Assembly: GCA_036250225.1 (NCBI GenBank)
Contig: JAPZLL010000012.1
Location: 124,001 to 188,000, forward strand
Length of the DNA stretch: 64,000 bases
Origin: Cercophora sp. LCS_1
Lineage: Eukaryota > Ascomycota > Sordariomycetes > Sordariales > Lasiosphaeriaceae
Reading direction: 5' to 3'
Below the pieces are notes generated by a model, which had not been told where the DNA came from, did not search any database, and saw only the letters and a program-made list of their open reading frames with translations. This document shows positions 34,741-46,192 of the stretch, one piece after another (the first letter of the stretch is position 1; each line of letters opens with the position of its first letter). A program made the translations under genes and the position numbers.

Positions 34741-35517
34741 GGTGCCGGAAGCAGGTGACACGAGGGATAAAGATTTCGGGAAGGCTGGATGGTCTGCGAG
34801 CCAAGGGAGAACCACGCTCAACGTGCTTCAAATGAGACAAAAGGATGGAGGGGAGATAGGGGGTCAATTGGTAGGGAAGGGGGAATCAATGTTTGCCCGC
34901 TTTCGCAGCAGAGATACAGGAAGTGCGGAAAATGAAGTTATCTACGAGGAAAAAGGACCCCGGGGAGCGCGGAATGAGAAACCTGGTGCCGTTCCACCAG
35001 GCTGGAAAGGGCAACTTGCTGCCTTCCGACCTTACTCAGCCTATCAAGTTGGCAGTGGCAGGATGGATGCTGAATGCCGTTGATGACGTCGGTGCCGGCG
35101 ACGATTGGTCCCTTTCTTGTATCCCACGTCGCAGCTGGATCCGAGTTCGATCCTATCGGGAGAAACCGCCGAAAATACGCGCCCAGGTCCCGTGAGAAAT
35201 AAACCGGTTCATTAGCAACCTCATTGTCCATTGGGGGCAAGGTAAATATTTTGCTTCAAGGTGTCCTATTGACCACGAGGTCCTCACGATGCAGACAAGG
35301 TCATTGTTGGCTCCCGCAACCGTTAGTGGGGTACGCAGCAGACCCCCACTGTACGAAGTGGGCATAACATGTGATTGGCCGTGTCCCCTATGGAGCAGCA
35401 AAAAGCAATTGCGGTCACTCATGAACCATCTCCGTCAGCCAGCCATTTGTTGTTCTCAATCTTCCAGAGCTCAACAGCCGCAACCAAAACCACTACACCA
35501 CACAAGCCCATCCCACA
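34741..35517. other. Divergent intergenic region, phosphate carrier / CBS protein
   Basis: 777 bases with no gene. Both flanking genes are transcribed away from it, so it must hold two promoters; no clear element stands out beyond CT-rich leader near 35450. Confidence 0.5.
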
Positions 35518-36112
35518 ATGACCGACGTTATGGCCCAGCCAGCGCAGCCGAAAGCCTCAGAACCTTTTATCTCCCAGTGGGCCTCGAGGTACCGCGGGGT
35601 AAGTTCCCCTGACCGCATCGTGAAGAAGCCGCAGCGCATCTCGCACAAAAGCCAAGTCCCGCCGCAATTAACTTGCTCACTTGCTGCAGGCCACCGTTGA
35701 AGACCTCGATCCCCCGGCTGCTCTCTCCCTTACTCCCTCAGACTCCATTTCCCTTGCCCTGCTCTCCGCCTTCGAGCGCGACTACACCCACTTGACAGTT
35801 GTCGACGCCGAGACCCGCGCCCTCCTGGGCTACATCTCCATTCCTCAACTACAGACGCAGATTGAGCAAGGCAAGGTCAAGCCTGAGGACGAGATTCGAA
35901 GCGCCATGGTGCGATTCCGCCGTCGTGGAGCAAAGTATCAGGTCATCACGATGGAGACTCCACTCGAAGAACTCGAGGCTTTCTTCGCCGGTGCAGCCAC
36001 TGGTGGTCAGAAGCAGGACTTTGCCGTTATCACCGACGAGAGGCGACGCTTCGTGCTGGGAGTCGCTACAGTGGGGGACCTCGAGGAGTTTGTGAAGCGT
36101 CGACCTGCCTAG
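35518..36112 (+). CDS. CBS-domain protein
   Basis: Small protein of 167 residues made almost wholly of a CBS pair, a domain that usually binds adenine nucleotides. Exons: 35518-35598 and 35690-36112, phase 0; exon 1 codes MTDVMAQPAQPKASEPFISQ to WASRYRG. The first CBS motif covers DSISLALLSAFERDYTHLTV followed by VDAETRALLGYIS. The second is seen in KYQVITMETPLEELEAFFA, then DFAVITDERRRFVLGVATVG and DLEEFVKRRPA. No other domain is attached, and no targeting peptide or membrane segment is seen, so it is probably cytosolic or nuclear. A stand-alone CBS pair may act as a sensor or as a regulatory subunit of another enzyme; the partner cannot be told from this locus. Confidence 0.88.
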
Positions 36113-36519
36113 AGTTGAGGGTTGCAGGTCTGGGGAAAGATTGCGCCATTGAGGGGGATCTAGTCAAGTCTGGGTTAAGCTAGTCGGAAAGAGGGGGAAA
36201 AGGAGACATGGAGGCTATTTCATAACTTGGCGTTTTGTGGACCGGCGTCATCTTGTTGCCGATTCTGGAGCATTCAACATGGAAAGATGGGCAAAACCGG
36301 CGGGCATATGGTAGGATGGAGGATACCCTCAACGTCTGGCTTCGATGATATCGCATCTTACAGATCGAGAGGAAATCTCGATGCGGAACTAGACCCCATT
36401 TTTTGACGGTCATATCTGATCAGTCTCCACGTGAGCAACTTTCTCGATTCAAACGATAATGCAAGGCGCTATTCTAAGAAGCAGTATACCCAAAACCATC
36501 ACACATGATCAATCATCTC
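36113..36519. other. Convergent intergenic region
   Basis: 407 bases between two genes that end toward each other; presumably 3' UTRs. Nothing else seen. Confidence 0.5.
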
Positions 36520-37179
36520 TTACTCAAGCCAGTCATACACCAACTTCAGCTCAACCCGGTCGGACCCCTTGGCAACGACAATATGCCTGGCGTGCTTCCT
36601 CTGCCCATCAACGGTCTGGAAACCCCAAATCTGGGTGGCGGTCCAGCCGTTGTCGACGCTCTCGACGTGACTGAGGACGTGGGTCTCGCCATTGGGTCCG
36701 CCCTTCTCCTCATCACCCTCGAGCCAGTCCTTGGACGCCAACCAGGGGTCCTGGATCTCCTCGGGCTTCATCCACTTGGACTGGCCGCGCACAGCGCCAA
36801 ACAGCCAGTCGCTGTGGTCCCGGAAGACGTAGTCGAGGCATCGCCTCTCGGTCGACCCCTTGAGACCGCCGGTGCCCGTCTGCTCGATCTCGATGTGCGC
36901 AACCTCGGCAGCCGATGGGTCGGCCGGCGGCGAGGGAGGCGCAGTGTAGTGCTTGATGTGGAGGGTCAAAGTCGCCATGGTGACGGCCTTGCGGGTCATC
37001 CAGCCGATGCCTTGGAGGGCGAGGGCGGGCTCAACCGAGTTGGACTGGGATTTGTTCTACGGGTGGAAAAAAAAAAGCATTAGGTTCATGATCAATCCGC
37101 ACAATGTGAAAGGGAGGGACCGTACCATGACCCATTTTCCGCTGAGGTCGCCAATGTTCTTTCCTGCCGGGGCGGCCAT
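36520..37179 (-). CDS. Small conserved fungal protein, lipocalin-like, unknown function
   Basis: 196 residues. Exons: 37179-37126 (MAAPAGKNIGDLSGKWVM) and 37056-36520, joined phase 0 to NKSQSNSVEPALALQGIGWM. The start NIGDLSGKWVMNKS...DPALxLQGIGWxTRK resembles a group of uncharacterised fungal proteins that look like small beta-barrels (GxW near the N-terminus, alternating strands such as ATLTLHIKHYTAP, VAHIEIEQTGTG, VELKLVYDW). This suggests binding of a small hydrophobic ligand, but that is inference. No signal peptide is visible, so it is probably cytosolic. A TGACTCA lies about 120 bases upstream (37298-37304). No functional link to its neighbours. Confidence 0.8.
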
Positions 37180-37297
37180 CTTCGCTGCTGGGAGCTATGC
37201 TTTCAAGCTTTGGATGGCGGGGTAGGTAAGGTAGGTATCGCGGGGTCGAAATGGAGGGGCCGTTTGCGGGAGAGAGGGAGAGAAAGGGTTTGAGTTC

Positions 37298-37304
37298 TGA
37301 CTCA
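37298..37304. promoter_or_regulatory. TGACTCA (CPC-1/Gcn4-type) match
   Basis: Exact 7-base palindrome about 120 bases upstream of the 196-residue gene's ATG. A single match of this length occurs by chance, so support is weak. Confidence 0.25.
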
Positions 37305-37752
37305 ATTTAGGAATGAGGCGCAAAAAACGATTCACCAGCTACGGGGTTATATATCAAAACCCACGATCCGGCAGCTTTGGGGATTCGACTGGCTGGGGGT
37401 GGGGCGGGAGCTGAGAATAGCGCGATGGTGGTGGGCTTTCACGGGATGCGAGACGATCTTGGACATGCTCTCCGAAGCACCTGCGTGCGGCCGACCTGCG
37501 CATGCTTCCAATGCCTCGGCCGAGGTAACTTTTTGGGACTTTGGGTGACACCGCTGGGATGAGCCTGCGGGCTGCAACGGGAGGGAGGACGCGAAGAGGG
37601 GCCCATCCTGGCCTGCCAACCCCTAACCAGCAAGAGACCACCCCTGGAATGACGCACTGCCATTTTACGGATTGCGGGGAAATGCTGGGCAAGTTCCTCG
37701 CTGGTCTCGTTTTGCTCTTTTGCTGCTTGTGATAGAGCCGTCAGCAGTTACA

Positions 37753-37779
37753 ACATCGAGCATATCGAGCATATCGAGC
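37753..37779. repeat. 9-base tandem repeat, 3 copies
   Basis: ACATCGAGC followed by two ATATCGAGC units. Short and probably without function. Confidence 0.7.
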
Positions 37780-38356
37780 AGCACGCGCTTTTATAGTTCG
37801 TCTTGGGTCCCCTTGCATGCATATACTCTGCACGGACGAGAACCCGACTCCGGGCCGCTTCTCGAGTCGTCAACCCGGTTCGCCATCGCTTGGCTGTTGG
37901 GCAACTTCACGGAACATTGACAGTTGACGGACATGCGGGGTAGTAGTGAACACCGCAACGTTCCGAGGCCCACGTGAAGTTTGCCTTGTTGGCGTTGTTA
38001 CTCTGGCAAAGAGAGCGTCGCTGATAAAGGGGGCTAGGGGGGCGTCCCAGACACACAAGATCCACAGCTTCAACAGGTCGTCTGCTTGGCTGCATTCATC
38101 AACACCTCTCACACATTTCGTGTCTGCGCAGGTAGATGGCTAAACGAGTACTTTTCGCATCCCTCCAGCAACACATTACCAACCACTATCCCGCTGAAAC
38201 GCAACCAAAACGGATATCCTATTAGTACATGGCTCTCCCCACACCCGAATCTCCCTTCGACCGGCCCATCATGCCCTCGGCGTGTCCCTTTGGTTTGGTT
38301 ATATCCTCAGCCGTCTCCTGTTTATAGACAAGCTGATCATCAACAGCGTTCTTCTT

Positions 38357-39611
38357 TCATGGCCACCACTTCATCTTCTTGTAGCTGTCGATAACCTCCT
38401 CCACCAACTCTTTGGAGATTTTGGGCTTCTCATAATTGAAGCCAACAACTTCCTCCAGCCTCGAGCCGTCCATGCTCAGATCGGTATCTTTGAGAAGCTC
38501 CTTTTCCATAAAAGGGGTAAGAGGTCCCGGCCTCGTTATGCCGGCTTCTTGCAGCAGGTCGGCCCACGGCCCAAGTAGCTCGTCATTGACATCGTCGACA
38601 ACGCTGTCAAGGTTTAGTTTCGCAAAGGTGCTGACAAGCTGCCCCTGGAAGCCCGTCTCGATGCCAAAGATCTCGCCGATCAGGTCCGCCATGACACCTT
38701 GGGTCGTTGCTCCCTTGTCGACCACATTGAATGTCGGGACCTTGCCCATCGTTTTGTCGTCCCACTTCGATCGCCCGGCTGTGTACCAGCCGGCGACCGC
38801 CCATAACGCTTTTGTGACATCGTCGATGTGCACAGTGTTTGTACGGAGGTCTTTGGTCCAGAGCCACTTCATTTCGGACTCGAGCGCCTTATAGACTCTC
38901 GCCATACAAAGCGCCGTCGCGACCCACTGTGAGGCGTACGGACCGTAGACGTGTGCGAGTCGGACAATGACGAGATTCAGCCTGGGCACACTATCAGCTT
39001 TGGCCTGGATACTCAAGCATGGTTTTTCGGCACCTACCCTTCAATCTTGGCCAATTCCTCCTCTGCTTGCAGCTTGAAAACGGCAATTTTGCTCCAGGGC
39101 TTCAGCTTGTCCTGTTCCTTACTGGGAGACGAGTCCGGCTTGTAAACCATGCCCGTGCTCAACTCAATGAAGCATTTGATGCCGCGCTTGGCTGCCTCCT
39201 TGCCCAACACCACTGACAACTCAAGGGTACGCAGCTTGTACACCTCGTCTTCTTGAGAGTAACGAGTTTCGCCGCCGCAGTTAAAAACGTAGTCCCACTG
39301 TTTCCCGTCGGCCCGGTCGAAGGTGCGCGCAAGAGCCTCTGCAAAGGTTTCAGGTCAGCAACCTCAAAGTAAACAACAGGGGGTCACAGCAGGAAGGGAA
39401 GCTGCATACGTTCTCTGCTTGCATCCGCCTGCATGAACTTGGAGCCTGCGCATGCTTCCTCGAACTCGGGCGCCAGCCATGCTAGCTGTGGTAACACCTT
39501 GTCGACGATGCGCACCTCGGATGCAAGTCCATTGTTGTGGATGTGAAGCGCCAAAAAGCGGCCAATGTAGCCAAGGCCGCCGATTATCAGCACCGACGGT
39601 TTATCCGCCAT
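38357..39611 (-). CDS. 3-beta-hydroxysteroid dehydrogenase-like extended SDR
   Basis: NAD(P)-dependent epimerase/dehydratase-type enzyme of 375 residues. Exons: 39611-39410, 39338-39038 and 38981-38357; junctions read QADASREQALARTFDRADGK and EELAKIEGLNLVIVRLAHVY. The nucleotide-binding motif is SVLIIGGLGYIGRFLALHIH at residues 6-25. The catalytic region is CFIELSTGMVY...PWSKIAVFKLQAEEE, where the usual YxxxK appears as W-S-K-I-A-V-F-K, so the standard active-site tyrosine may be missing. Downstream LNLVIVRLAHVYGPY and TNTVHIDDVTKALWAVAGW are classic extended-SDR motifs. The group includes sterol C4-decarboxylase and 3-beta-HSD relatives; substrate unknown. The missing Tyr, if real, points to a binding rather than catalytic role. 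Confidence 0.85.
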
Positions 39612-42600
39612 GGTTTCGACGTTTTGTATGTGTGCGCAGCGCGGTCAACGATAACCTCTCTTGGACGTGTTCCTGGAGACGACGGGCGAGGGCTAGGTGG
39701 CCGGGAGGGGTCAACGGTGGGGTGGGTGGTTTGGGTGCAGTTTGGTTGCTTTGCTGGGTTCGCTGTCTTGTGCCCAAGGGGGCCGAGTCTAGCGCCGGAA
39801 GGAGCCAGGCAAGATTGGCCGGGCACCTCGAAAAATCCCGGTGGCCCGAAAAGATGGGATGACAGGAGCGATCCGATGGTTTAAGAGCGGACGGGATCAG
39901 ACCAGGCGTTGGGCAGAGTTCCTGGGTTGGGTTCGCACGAACGCCGTCTTGTCTGTTGCACCTGATTCAGTGGTTCAGGGGGGGTTTCCAACTGGCGAGG
40001 AGGGGCAATACCCCGGCCACAAAAAAAGACGATGAGACGCAAATGTCTGAAAGGTGGAAAATAAACCGGGCCAAGACCCCCTTTCTCCCTTTTTTGAGCA
40101 AATTTGAAGGAGTGACAACGGTGACGATCCGGAGCAAGGTACCGTGGAGATGAGAAGGGGCCAGGACTTTGTAGCGCTTGGCTGTCTCCCACTTATAAAG
40201 AAGCGGCCGGGAAGGGTACCGCTTGATCTGAAGAGTTTAAAAGGAGGTCTCGGTGGGGTCAGGTTTAAATCGCTTCTCGGGAAGGTGGTGGGGGTTTGAC
40301 GCTGGCTGGGAGCGATATCCCTGTCGGCCAGATGTCTTTTTTCCCCAGCGCAGCTCAGCTCAGCGCACTTGTTGGCGGCCTGAGCCAAGCAACAAGCAAC
40401 AAGCAACAAGCAACAGTCGTGAAAACGATCATGTCGATTCGTGCGCCATCGCTTGTCCTGCCACCAGCCTTATTCTCGTCTGTCATGTAAGGGCGGCCAA
40501 GATGATTGCTGTCTCACACAGCATTGCAGCAAAAGGCAGGTCGGACATCTACCGTCAGCCCGAAACATCTCACATTCTGTGTCTCGTCGACCTCACCTCT
40601 CGGGTCTCACCTCCCACCTCGCTCGCCCGTCCTTCTCCTCTGGGAGACAAACTTGTCGAGAAAGGCGCATGACAAACGCCGGCCGAGCCCGAGAAACACG
40701 ACGTGCAGGATGCGCCGCTAAATTACCACTCACCACGGTCTCGGAGAGATCGCCCTGCAAACGATGGTTGAGCTGCAGGAGGGGGGTCTGTGAGTGCTTG
40801 GGCGCTTCTCTGCGCAGCATCACGTCCCTCGTGTTCGTGAAGCATGGACAGGTGGGACGGAGAGCCATGCGATCTCTGCGTGCCAGCTCCGGACGGCAAT
40901 GACGACGCATCCTATTCAGCCCCAGCGATCCAGAGATCGCCGAGCATGTCGCCGAACCGTGGTGGTCACAGTGACCGAGACCAAGCTGCCAGAAACTCGG
41001 CATTCAGGGGCTGGTGATGTTGCCCTGTTTTCCCTAGCTAGGTACAGCGGCACGATCCAGCCGCAAAAGCGGAATACCTTCTAGAACAGTTCCGCTGCCA
41101 CCCGGCGCTTGACCTGACTGGGCGCGTGTTGGCTATCGCCTTGGCCGAAGGTGTTATTCTGGCAGCTCTCAGACGCCTCATTCAACTTTTGCTGCGGTCT
41201 AGACGCAGGGCACCACAGAACAGGCAACCGGTCGATCGGTTCACCGTCTGCAAGACACGCCATGGCCTGACGATGGGCGGGGCTGTTGAGCGTTTGCAAC
41301 CTTGTCAGTGCGCTTGCAGCACACCGCAAAGCTTTAAGATGTCATCTGAACAGACAGACACTTGCGCCGCAAGACGGCCCTGCCGAAGCTCGATTTGTCC
41401 CATTCAGCCGACACTGCCTTGTGCCCTTTCTCATCTCAAGCGCCCTTGCCGCCCGTGGTCGACGGGTTTTGGCAAGCAAACCCCTATGTTCCGCTTGGGT
41501 TCCGGGGCGGGCGGGGAGTCGGCATGTCCCGCCACGATGGCAGTTTCTCTAACTCGAGCCGGCAAGGGGGCGGAGGGACCACGGCGGAACGGCAGATGAA
41601 AATTGCCACTTTGATAGACAAAACCTGCGGTCTCCTGAGAGGCGGTGTGAATGATTTCTTCTTTTGAGGAGATGCTCGCATCCACGCTGCCTCAGACAAA
41701 GACCCGAAGTCCTTCGGGCTCACTAATCATCAGACCACGAGCCCTCCAGCCGCAGCTCTTTGGCCATTTGATCGACATCACAATTCAGCATGGTCCTCCC
41801 CCAGATTCCAGATTGACCAGGCCCCAGGGGCAGGATTCGCAACGTGGCAAGTGGAGTTGGTCGTCGTCATGGCCCTTGTTGTTGCAGAGGTCGTGTCCGT
41901 ACCTTGCATCTCTAGCCTGTCTGCAATAGAGAGACGGGCGGCTAGCAGTGGAGTGCGCAAGCCCCAGTGCATACGGACAGTGTTGTCGTCGCAGGTTGAA
42001 TGCCTCGGTCCCCTTTTGCCCAGGAACTATAGACTTCCGAATTCTCCTCATTCGTTCAGCGGACGACTCTCCGGTCCAACTTGCTGGAGGCGAGGAGGGA
42101 CACGGGACGGAAAGGGGGCCGCCGGCCTTGACCGAGATGAGGCTTCGATCGTCAGGTTTGCTGCAGCTGCAAGACATACGAGGCGCGCCTATAGCGCCTC
42201 CAGGCGTCCATCGCGTCCGTTACAAGCGAGCCTCGGGATGGCAGGTTGAAGACGTCGGTTCTCGAGGTTCCCCCCTCAAGTACCTGGCAAAATCAACTGC
42301 ACAGCAATACTCCAAAAGATATCTGCTGGAGAGAAGGGGATCCCTCGATGTTATGAGGTATCCCAATGCCCTCAGATATTTATTCCAAGCGCTGGACATG
42401 CTGTTTAAATACAATCGGAAATGAGCCTGCCAGTCAAGACGACCTCAAGCCGTGAAGCGGCATCAACTGGATTTGAGATTGTCACCACTTATTTCCATCT
42501 GCCAAGCAGGATGTGAACTGCAAACTGAATCGCAATCGATACACAGAGACACGACGGGCGATATCCGGCAGCAGTAACTCATAAGTGGGCGGAATCAACG

Positions 42601-42926
42601 GCTCCCTTGCAAGTATATCCAAGGATATCCAAGCCGCCTTTACGGCCCTTCAAGTAGCAAGGCAATCCCTGAATGTTTCAACGACCCGATAACGCGCAGG
42701 CAGGATCGAGCGATGCGTCTCGGCCGCTGGCAGTCACGTCAGTGCAGCCACCCGTCTCGTAAATTTTGAGGGTGTCTCTTTGTGAAGCCACGACGCCGCA
42801 AGACGCTCTCATAAAACACAGTCTGCTATAAACAGCGGGATGGGAATCGCACAATGTCGCTACACGCAGTCAAATCATTGCCGGCTTGGGCCGCCATGTC
42901 AAGTCCACCCTCCAGCTTCAGCGCTC
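39612..42926. other. 3.3 kb gene-free region
   Basis: No gene, RNA or transposon can be supported. Frames up to 158 codons occur but overlap on both strands without splice partners or family motifs. Holds a 7-base tandem repeat at 40387-40414. Confidence 0.5.
40387..40414. repeat. 7-base tandem repeat AAGCAAC, 4 copies
   Basis: Four perfect copies of AAGCAAC in a gene-free stretch. Probable slippage repeat. Confidence 0.75.
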
Positions 42927-43946
42927 TCACCTCTGCATGCTTCCAATGATCTGGCTTTGTGCTTCCCTATCCCGTTCACCCTGGCTGATACTGCCAATAC
43001 TGCGTAGATTGCCAACAACATCCTTGGCCTTGCCAAAATAGACCTCTTGCAGCAGGTTGCGCATCTTGAGCTCCATATCCTCGACAAGACGGCCGATATT
43101 GGCAATGTGACTCTCATCATTCTCGACTGGCAGGTCCTGCTCGACCTGGCGCGTCATGTTCCCGCTGAGATCCAGCTCGCCCAGCGACGCGCCCTTGGTA
43201 GCCAAGCTCAGGATGACGGTCGACGTGAGCCGGTAGTTGGATGTGCGTCCGCGCTCGCTCGCCTCGAAAACGTGAATCGAATCCCACACGCCTTGGCTGC
43301 TTCCACCCTGTGGTGATGCTGTTTTCCCAGTCATTAGCCCTCTCACTCTCCTTTTTTTTTTTTTTTTGGTCTCCCCTTCTCCCTTTTGTCCTCTGTCCCA
43401 CGTATTCAAGGCAAGGTACGAAGGGAACTTACACTTCTTCAAAAGCACAACCCCAGCAAACCCATCATCCAAGTTCCAGAAATACACCGAGCTCACACCC
43501 CCCTCGTAGTACAACTCCCGGTACACGTCAAACGCCTCGTTGGCCTTGATCTCCATCTTGCGCACCCTCTCCCCCGGAACGGCACCCTCGCCCGCCCCTT
43601 CATTACCGCCTCCCGCGCCCACGCCCCCCACGCCGCCTTCGTCGAGCGGTGGGTCGAACTGGTTGCTCCAGGGCGAGCGGTAGCTGTCGCCGTCGCGGTT
43701 GTAGTCGCAAAGTAGGTAGTCGCGACCGGTTTGCTTGCACCGACGCACGACGAGAGGCTGGTCGACCGACGAGAGGAGGTCTTCGGTTAGGTCCGGGGCT
43801 AGGGCGATGATGTTGGAGAGGTGGGTTGTTGTGTGTTTGGGGTTGAGACGGCGGAGGAGGTCGCTGTGATTTGAGAAGTTAGTGAGGTTTGAAAGGAGGG
43901 GAATGGAGGGGAATTCTTACAGCGCTGAGTCAAATGGGTCGGCCAT
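42927..43946 (-). CDS. cap2: F-actin-capping protein subunit beta
   Basis: Beta subunit of the CapZ heterodimer that caps barbed ends of actin filaments. It is 282 residues, close to the family norm. Exons: 43946-43921 (MADPFDSA plus two bases), 43863-43433 and 43318-42927. Junctions restore DSALDLLRRLNP and GVVLLKKSSPQGGSSQGVWD. Family landmarks are LTEDLLSSVDQPL, GRDYLLCDYNRDGDSYRSPW (near invariant), EAFDVYRELYYEGGVSSVYF, WDSIHVFEASE and RLTSTVILSLAT. A Gly-rich insert (GGVGGVGAGGGNEGAGEGA) between the SPWSN motif and the next helix is an expansion not seen in animal or yeast proteins. Intron 2 carries a T16-18 run. The gene is divergent from ALG12 with about 440 bases between start codons. 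Confidence 0.96.
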
Positions 43947-43960
43947 TGTCGCGGTTGGGC

Positions 43961-43983
43961 GTGGTGGTGGTGGTGGTGGTGGT
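43961..43983. repeat. GGT microsatellite in the CAP2 leader
   Basis: (GTG)n tract of about 23 bases, 15 bases upstream of the CAP2 ATG, so it is ACC repeats in the mRNA leader. Confidence 0.8.
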
Positions 43984-44145
43984 GAGATGGAGCTTGAGCT
44001 TGGTGGTTGTGGTGGTTGTGCTCAGGGTGGTGGGGAGCTGGTGTGTTCCGCGGTGTTGGGTTTCGCGATGGACCTGATGGCGGGGTTGTCAGCTGTGTGT
44101 CTCAGGGGTGTGTGGGTGCTAGCCAGGTGAGAGAGGTTAAGATTC

Positions 44146-44159
44146 GGGGTTAGGGTTGG
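44146..44159 (+). promoter_or_regulatory. Telomere-repeat-like box (GGGGTTAGGGTTGG)
   Basis: About two TTAGGG units in the CAP2/ALG12 divergent promoter. TTAGGG boxes are bound by Tbf1-type factors in fungi and act as promoter elements. Function here is inference. Confidence 0.35.
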
Positions 44160-44388
44160 ATGTATAAACTCACCTGAGATGTGTCGCGAGATGGTGGCTC
44201 TGACCGCAATGTTTGAGAGGTGTCATGTTTCGGTGGCATGGATGATGATTCTGATATTTACCTGTCACTTAGTATACTGACTTGAATGGGAAACCGAATT
44301 GTTTTTGTTTCTTTATTCATTTGGTAGCTGGCCCAATTGAATTGGTTTCTTCGTTCGCGTTTCTCTTGGAGAACGCCAGCATCTCAAA

Positions 44389-46192
44389 ATGGACCTCATA
44401 ACAAGGGTCGTCGGTGGGTTGGATTGCGTCAACCAAAACTGGAACATGGCTAACGATGGAGTAGATAATGGCCTCGAGCTCTTGATACCAACGCTCATTA
44501 TTGCGCATCTCGTTTTGGCGCCGTACACTAAAGTCGAGGAGTCGTTCAACATGCAGGCGACACACGACATTCTCGTCTACGGAATGCCCACCAAGGACAT
44601 AAGTCGCAAGCTTCATTACTCATACGATCATTTCACCTTTCCCGGCGCAGTCCCAAGGACGTTTATCGGTTCGGTTTTGCTAGCGGGGATTGCCCAACCA
44701 TTTATCGACAGAGTCGGCTTCAATCACGCGCAGCTTGTCGTCCGCGCTGTCCTCGGCCTGTTCAACGCCTTTTGCATTACCCACTTCTCACGGAGCGTCA
44801 AGGCCGCATACGGCCATGATACAGCAAGATGGTACCTCATCCTCCAAGCAAGCCAGTTCCACGTCATCTACTACGCCTCACGGACCCTCCCCAACATGTT
44901 CGCCTTTGGCCTCAGTATGTCCCCCCTGACTCTCCATCCTCATCCACTAACAACACAACCCAGCAACGCTCGCCTTCTCATACCTCCTCCCGACGACCAA
45001 CCCGCGCCACACGCTCCCCCGCCAACGCATAGCCATAACCATGTTCGTCTTCGCAACTGTCATCTTCCGCTCCGAAATCGCCCTCCTCCTCATAACCACA
45101 ACCCTCCACCAACTCATCCTCCCGACCATCTCCCTCGAGCGCGTCATCCCCCCCTTCTTAACGTCATTCCTCATCGCCCTGGCCCTCTCCGTCCCAATCG
45201 ACTCCTACTTCTGGCAAACACCCCTCTGGCCCGAACTCTCCGGCTTCTACTACAACGCCATCCTCGGCTCCTCCTCAGCATGGGGCGTCTCCCCTTGGCA
45301 CCATTACTTCACCTCGGCCCTGCCACGCATCCTCCTCATATCCCTCCCACTCCTAGTCCTCTCCAACATCCACCCGGTGCTCGCCCCGCGCGCCCGGCGC
45401 CTCACAATCCCCTCCCTTTTATTCGTGGCAATCTACTCCCTCCAACCCCACAAAGAAACGCGTTTCATATTCTACGTCGCGCCACCACTCACCGCGGCGG
45501 CGGCGCTCGCTGCGTCGATCATTTTCAACCGCCGTAAAGGAAAGGGGATCCTAGCCACCCTGCTTGCGCTGTCACTGGTGGTGTCAGTCCTCGTGTCATT
45601 CGCAACAAGCACGGGTATGCTCCTCGTCTCATCCCTAAACTACCCCGGCGGCGAAGCCCTTTCGTACCTGCGAGATATCGTGCAGGCGGACGGCGAAGCG
45701 ACGGCATCGGCGGTAAGTATCCACGCCGATGTGTTATCGTGCATGACGGGCGTGACGTTGTTCGGGACGGCGACTGGGTCCGCAAGACCGGATCCGCGGG
45801 GTGGGCGGGGAGGCGAGGTAGTCGGGCGGAAGAGGGAAGGAGAGGGGGCTTTTTTGCTGGTGGATAAGACGGAGGACGAGGGTACGTTGAAGAGGCCTGA
45901 GTTTTGGGGAAGATTTGATTATCTGCTCATGGAGGATGTGGATAAGGTGAAGGGCGGGAGGTGGGATGTTGTTGGGGTTGTGGAGGCGTTTGGGGGGGTT
46001 GAGATCGTCAAGCCTGGACAAGAAGATGTTGGGGATGATAATGTTGTTGGTAAGGGAAGGTTGGTCAAGGAGGCGAAAAGGAGGGTGAGGGCGTTGACCG
46101 GTGGGTGGTGGGTTGGACCGAGAATGGTCCCTAGGATATATGTTTTGAAAAAGGTTAGAGGCGGGAAGGACAGGAAGGCGGCTGGTGCGTGA
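44389..46192 (+). CDS. alg12: Dolichyl-P-Man:Man7GlcNAc2-PP-dolichol alpha-1,6-mannosyltransferase
   Basis: GT22 enzyme of the ER lumen that adds the eighth mannose to the lipid-linked oligosaccharide for N-glycosylation. Exons: 44389-44914 and 44964-46192, giving 584 residues from the first ATG. A second in-frame ATG at 44446 (MANDGVDNGLELLIP) fits family length slightly better. Signatures are HLVLAPYTKVEESFNMQATH with the invariant loop-1 acidic residues, YDHFTFPGAVPRTFIG, RTLPNMFAFGL, WPELSGFYYNAILGSSSAWG with SPWHHYFTSALPR, and HKETRFIFY (about 338-346), the GT22 luminal motif. About ten membrane helices are apparent. The C-terminal 200 residues are a less conserved soluble part ending in PRIYVLKKVRGGKDR. 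The assignment to ALG12 rather than ALG9 or GPI mannosyltransferases rests on the SPWHHYFTSALPR block. Confidence 0.92.

Larger units (their letters stand above)
37180..38356. other. Intergenic with a 9-base tandem repeat
   Basis: No gene seen in about 1.2 kb between head-to-tail minus-strand genes. Contains three copies of a 9-base unit ([AC]ATCGAGC type) at 37753-37779. Confidence 0.5.
43947..44388. other. CAP2 / ALG12 divergent promoter region
   Basis: 442 bases between two divergent genes. Contains the GGT microsatellite and a telomere-repeat-like box at 44146-44159. No gene seen. Confidence 0.55.
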
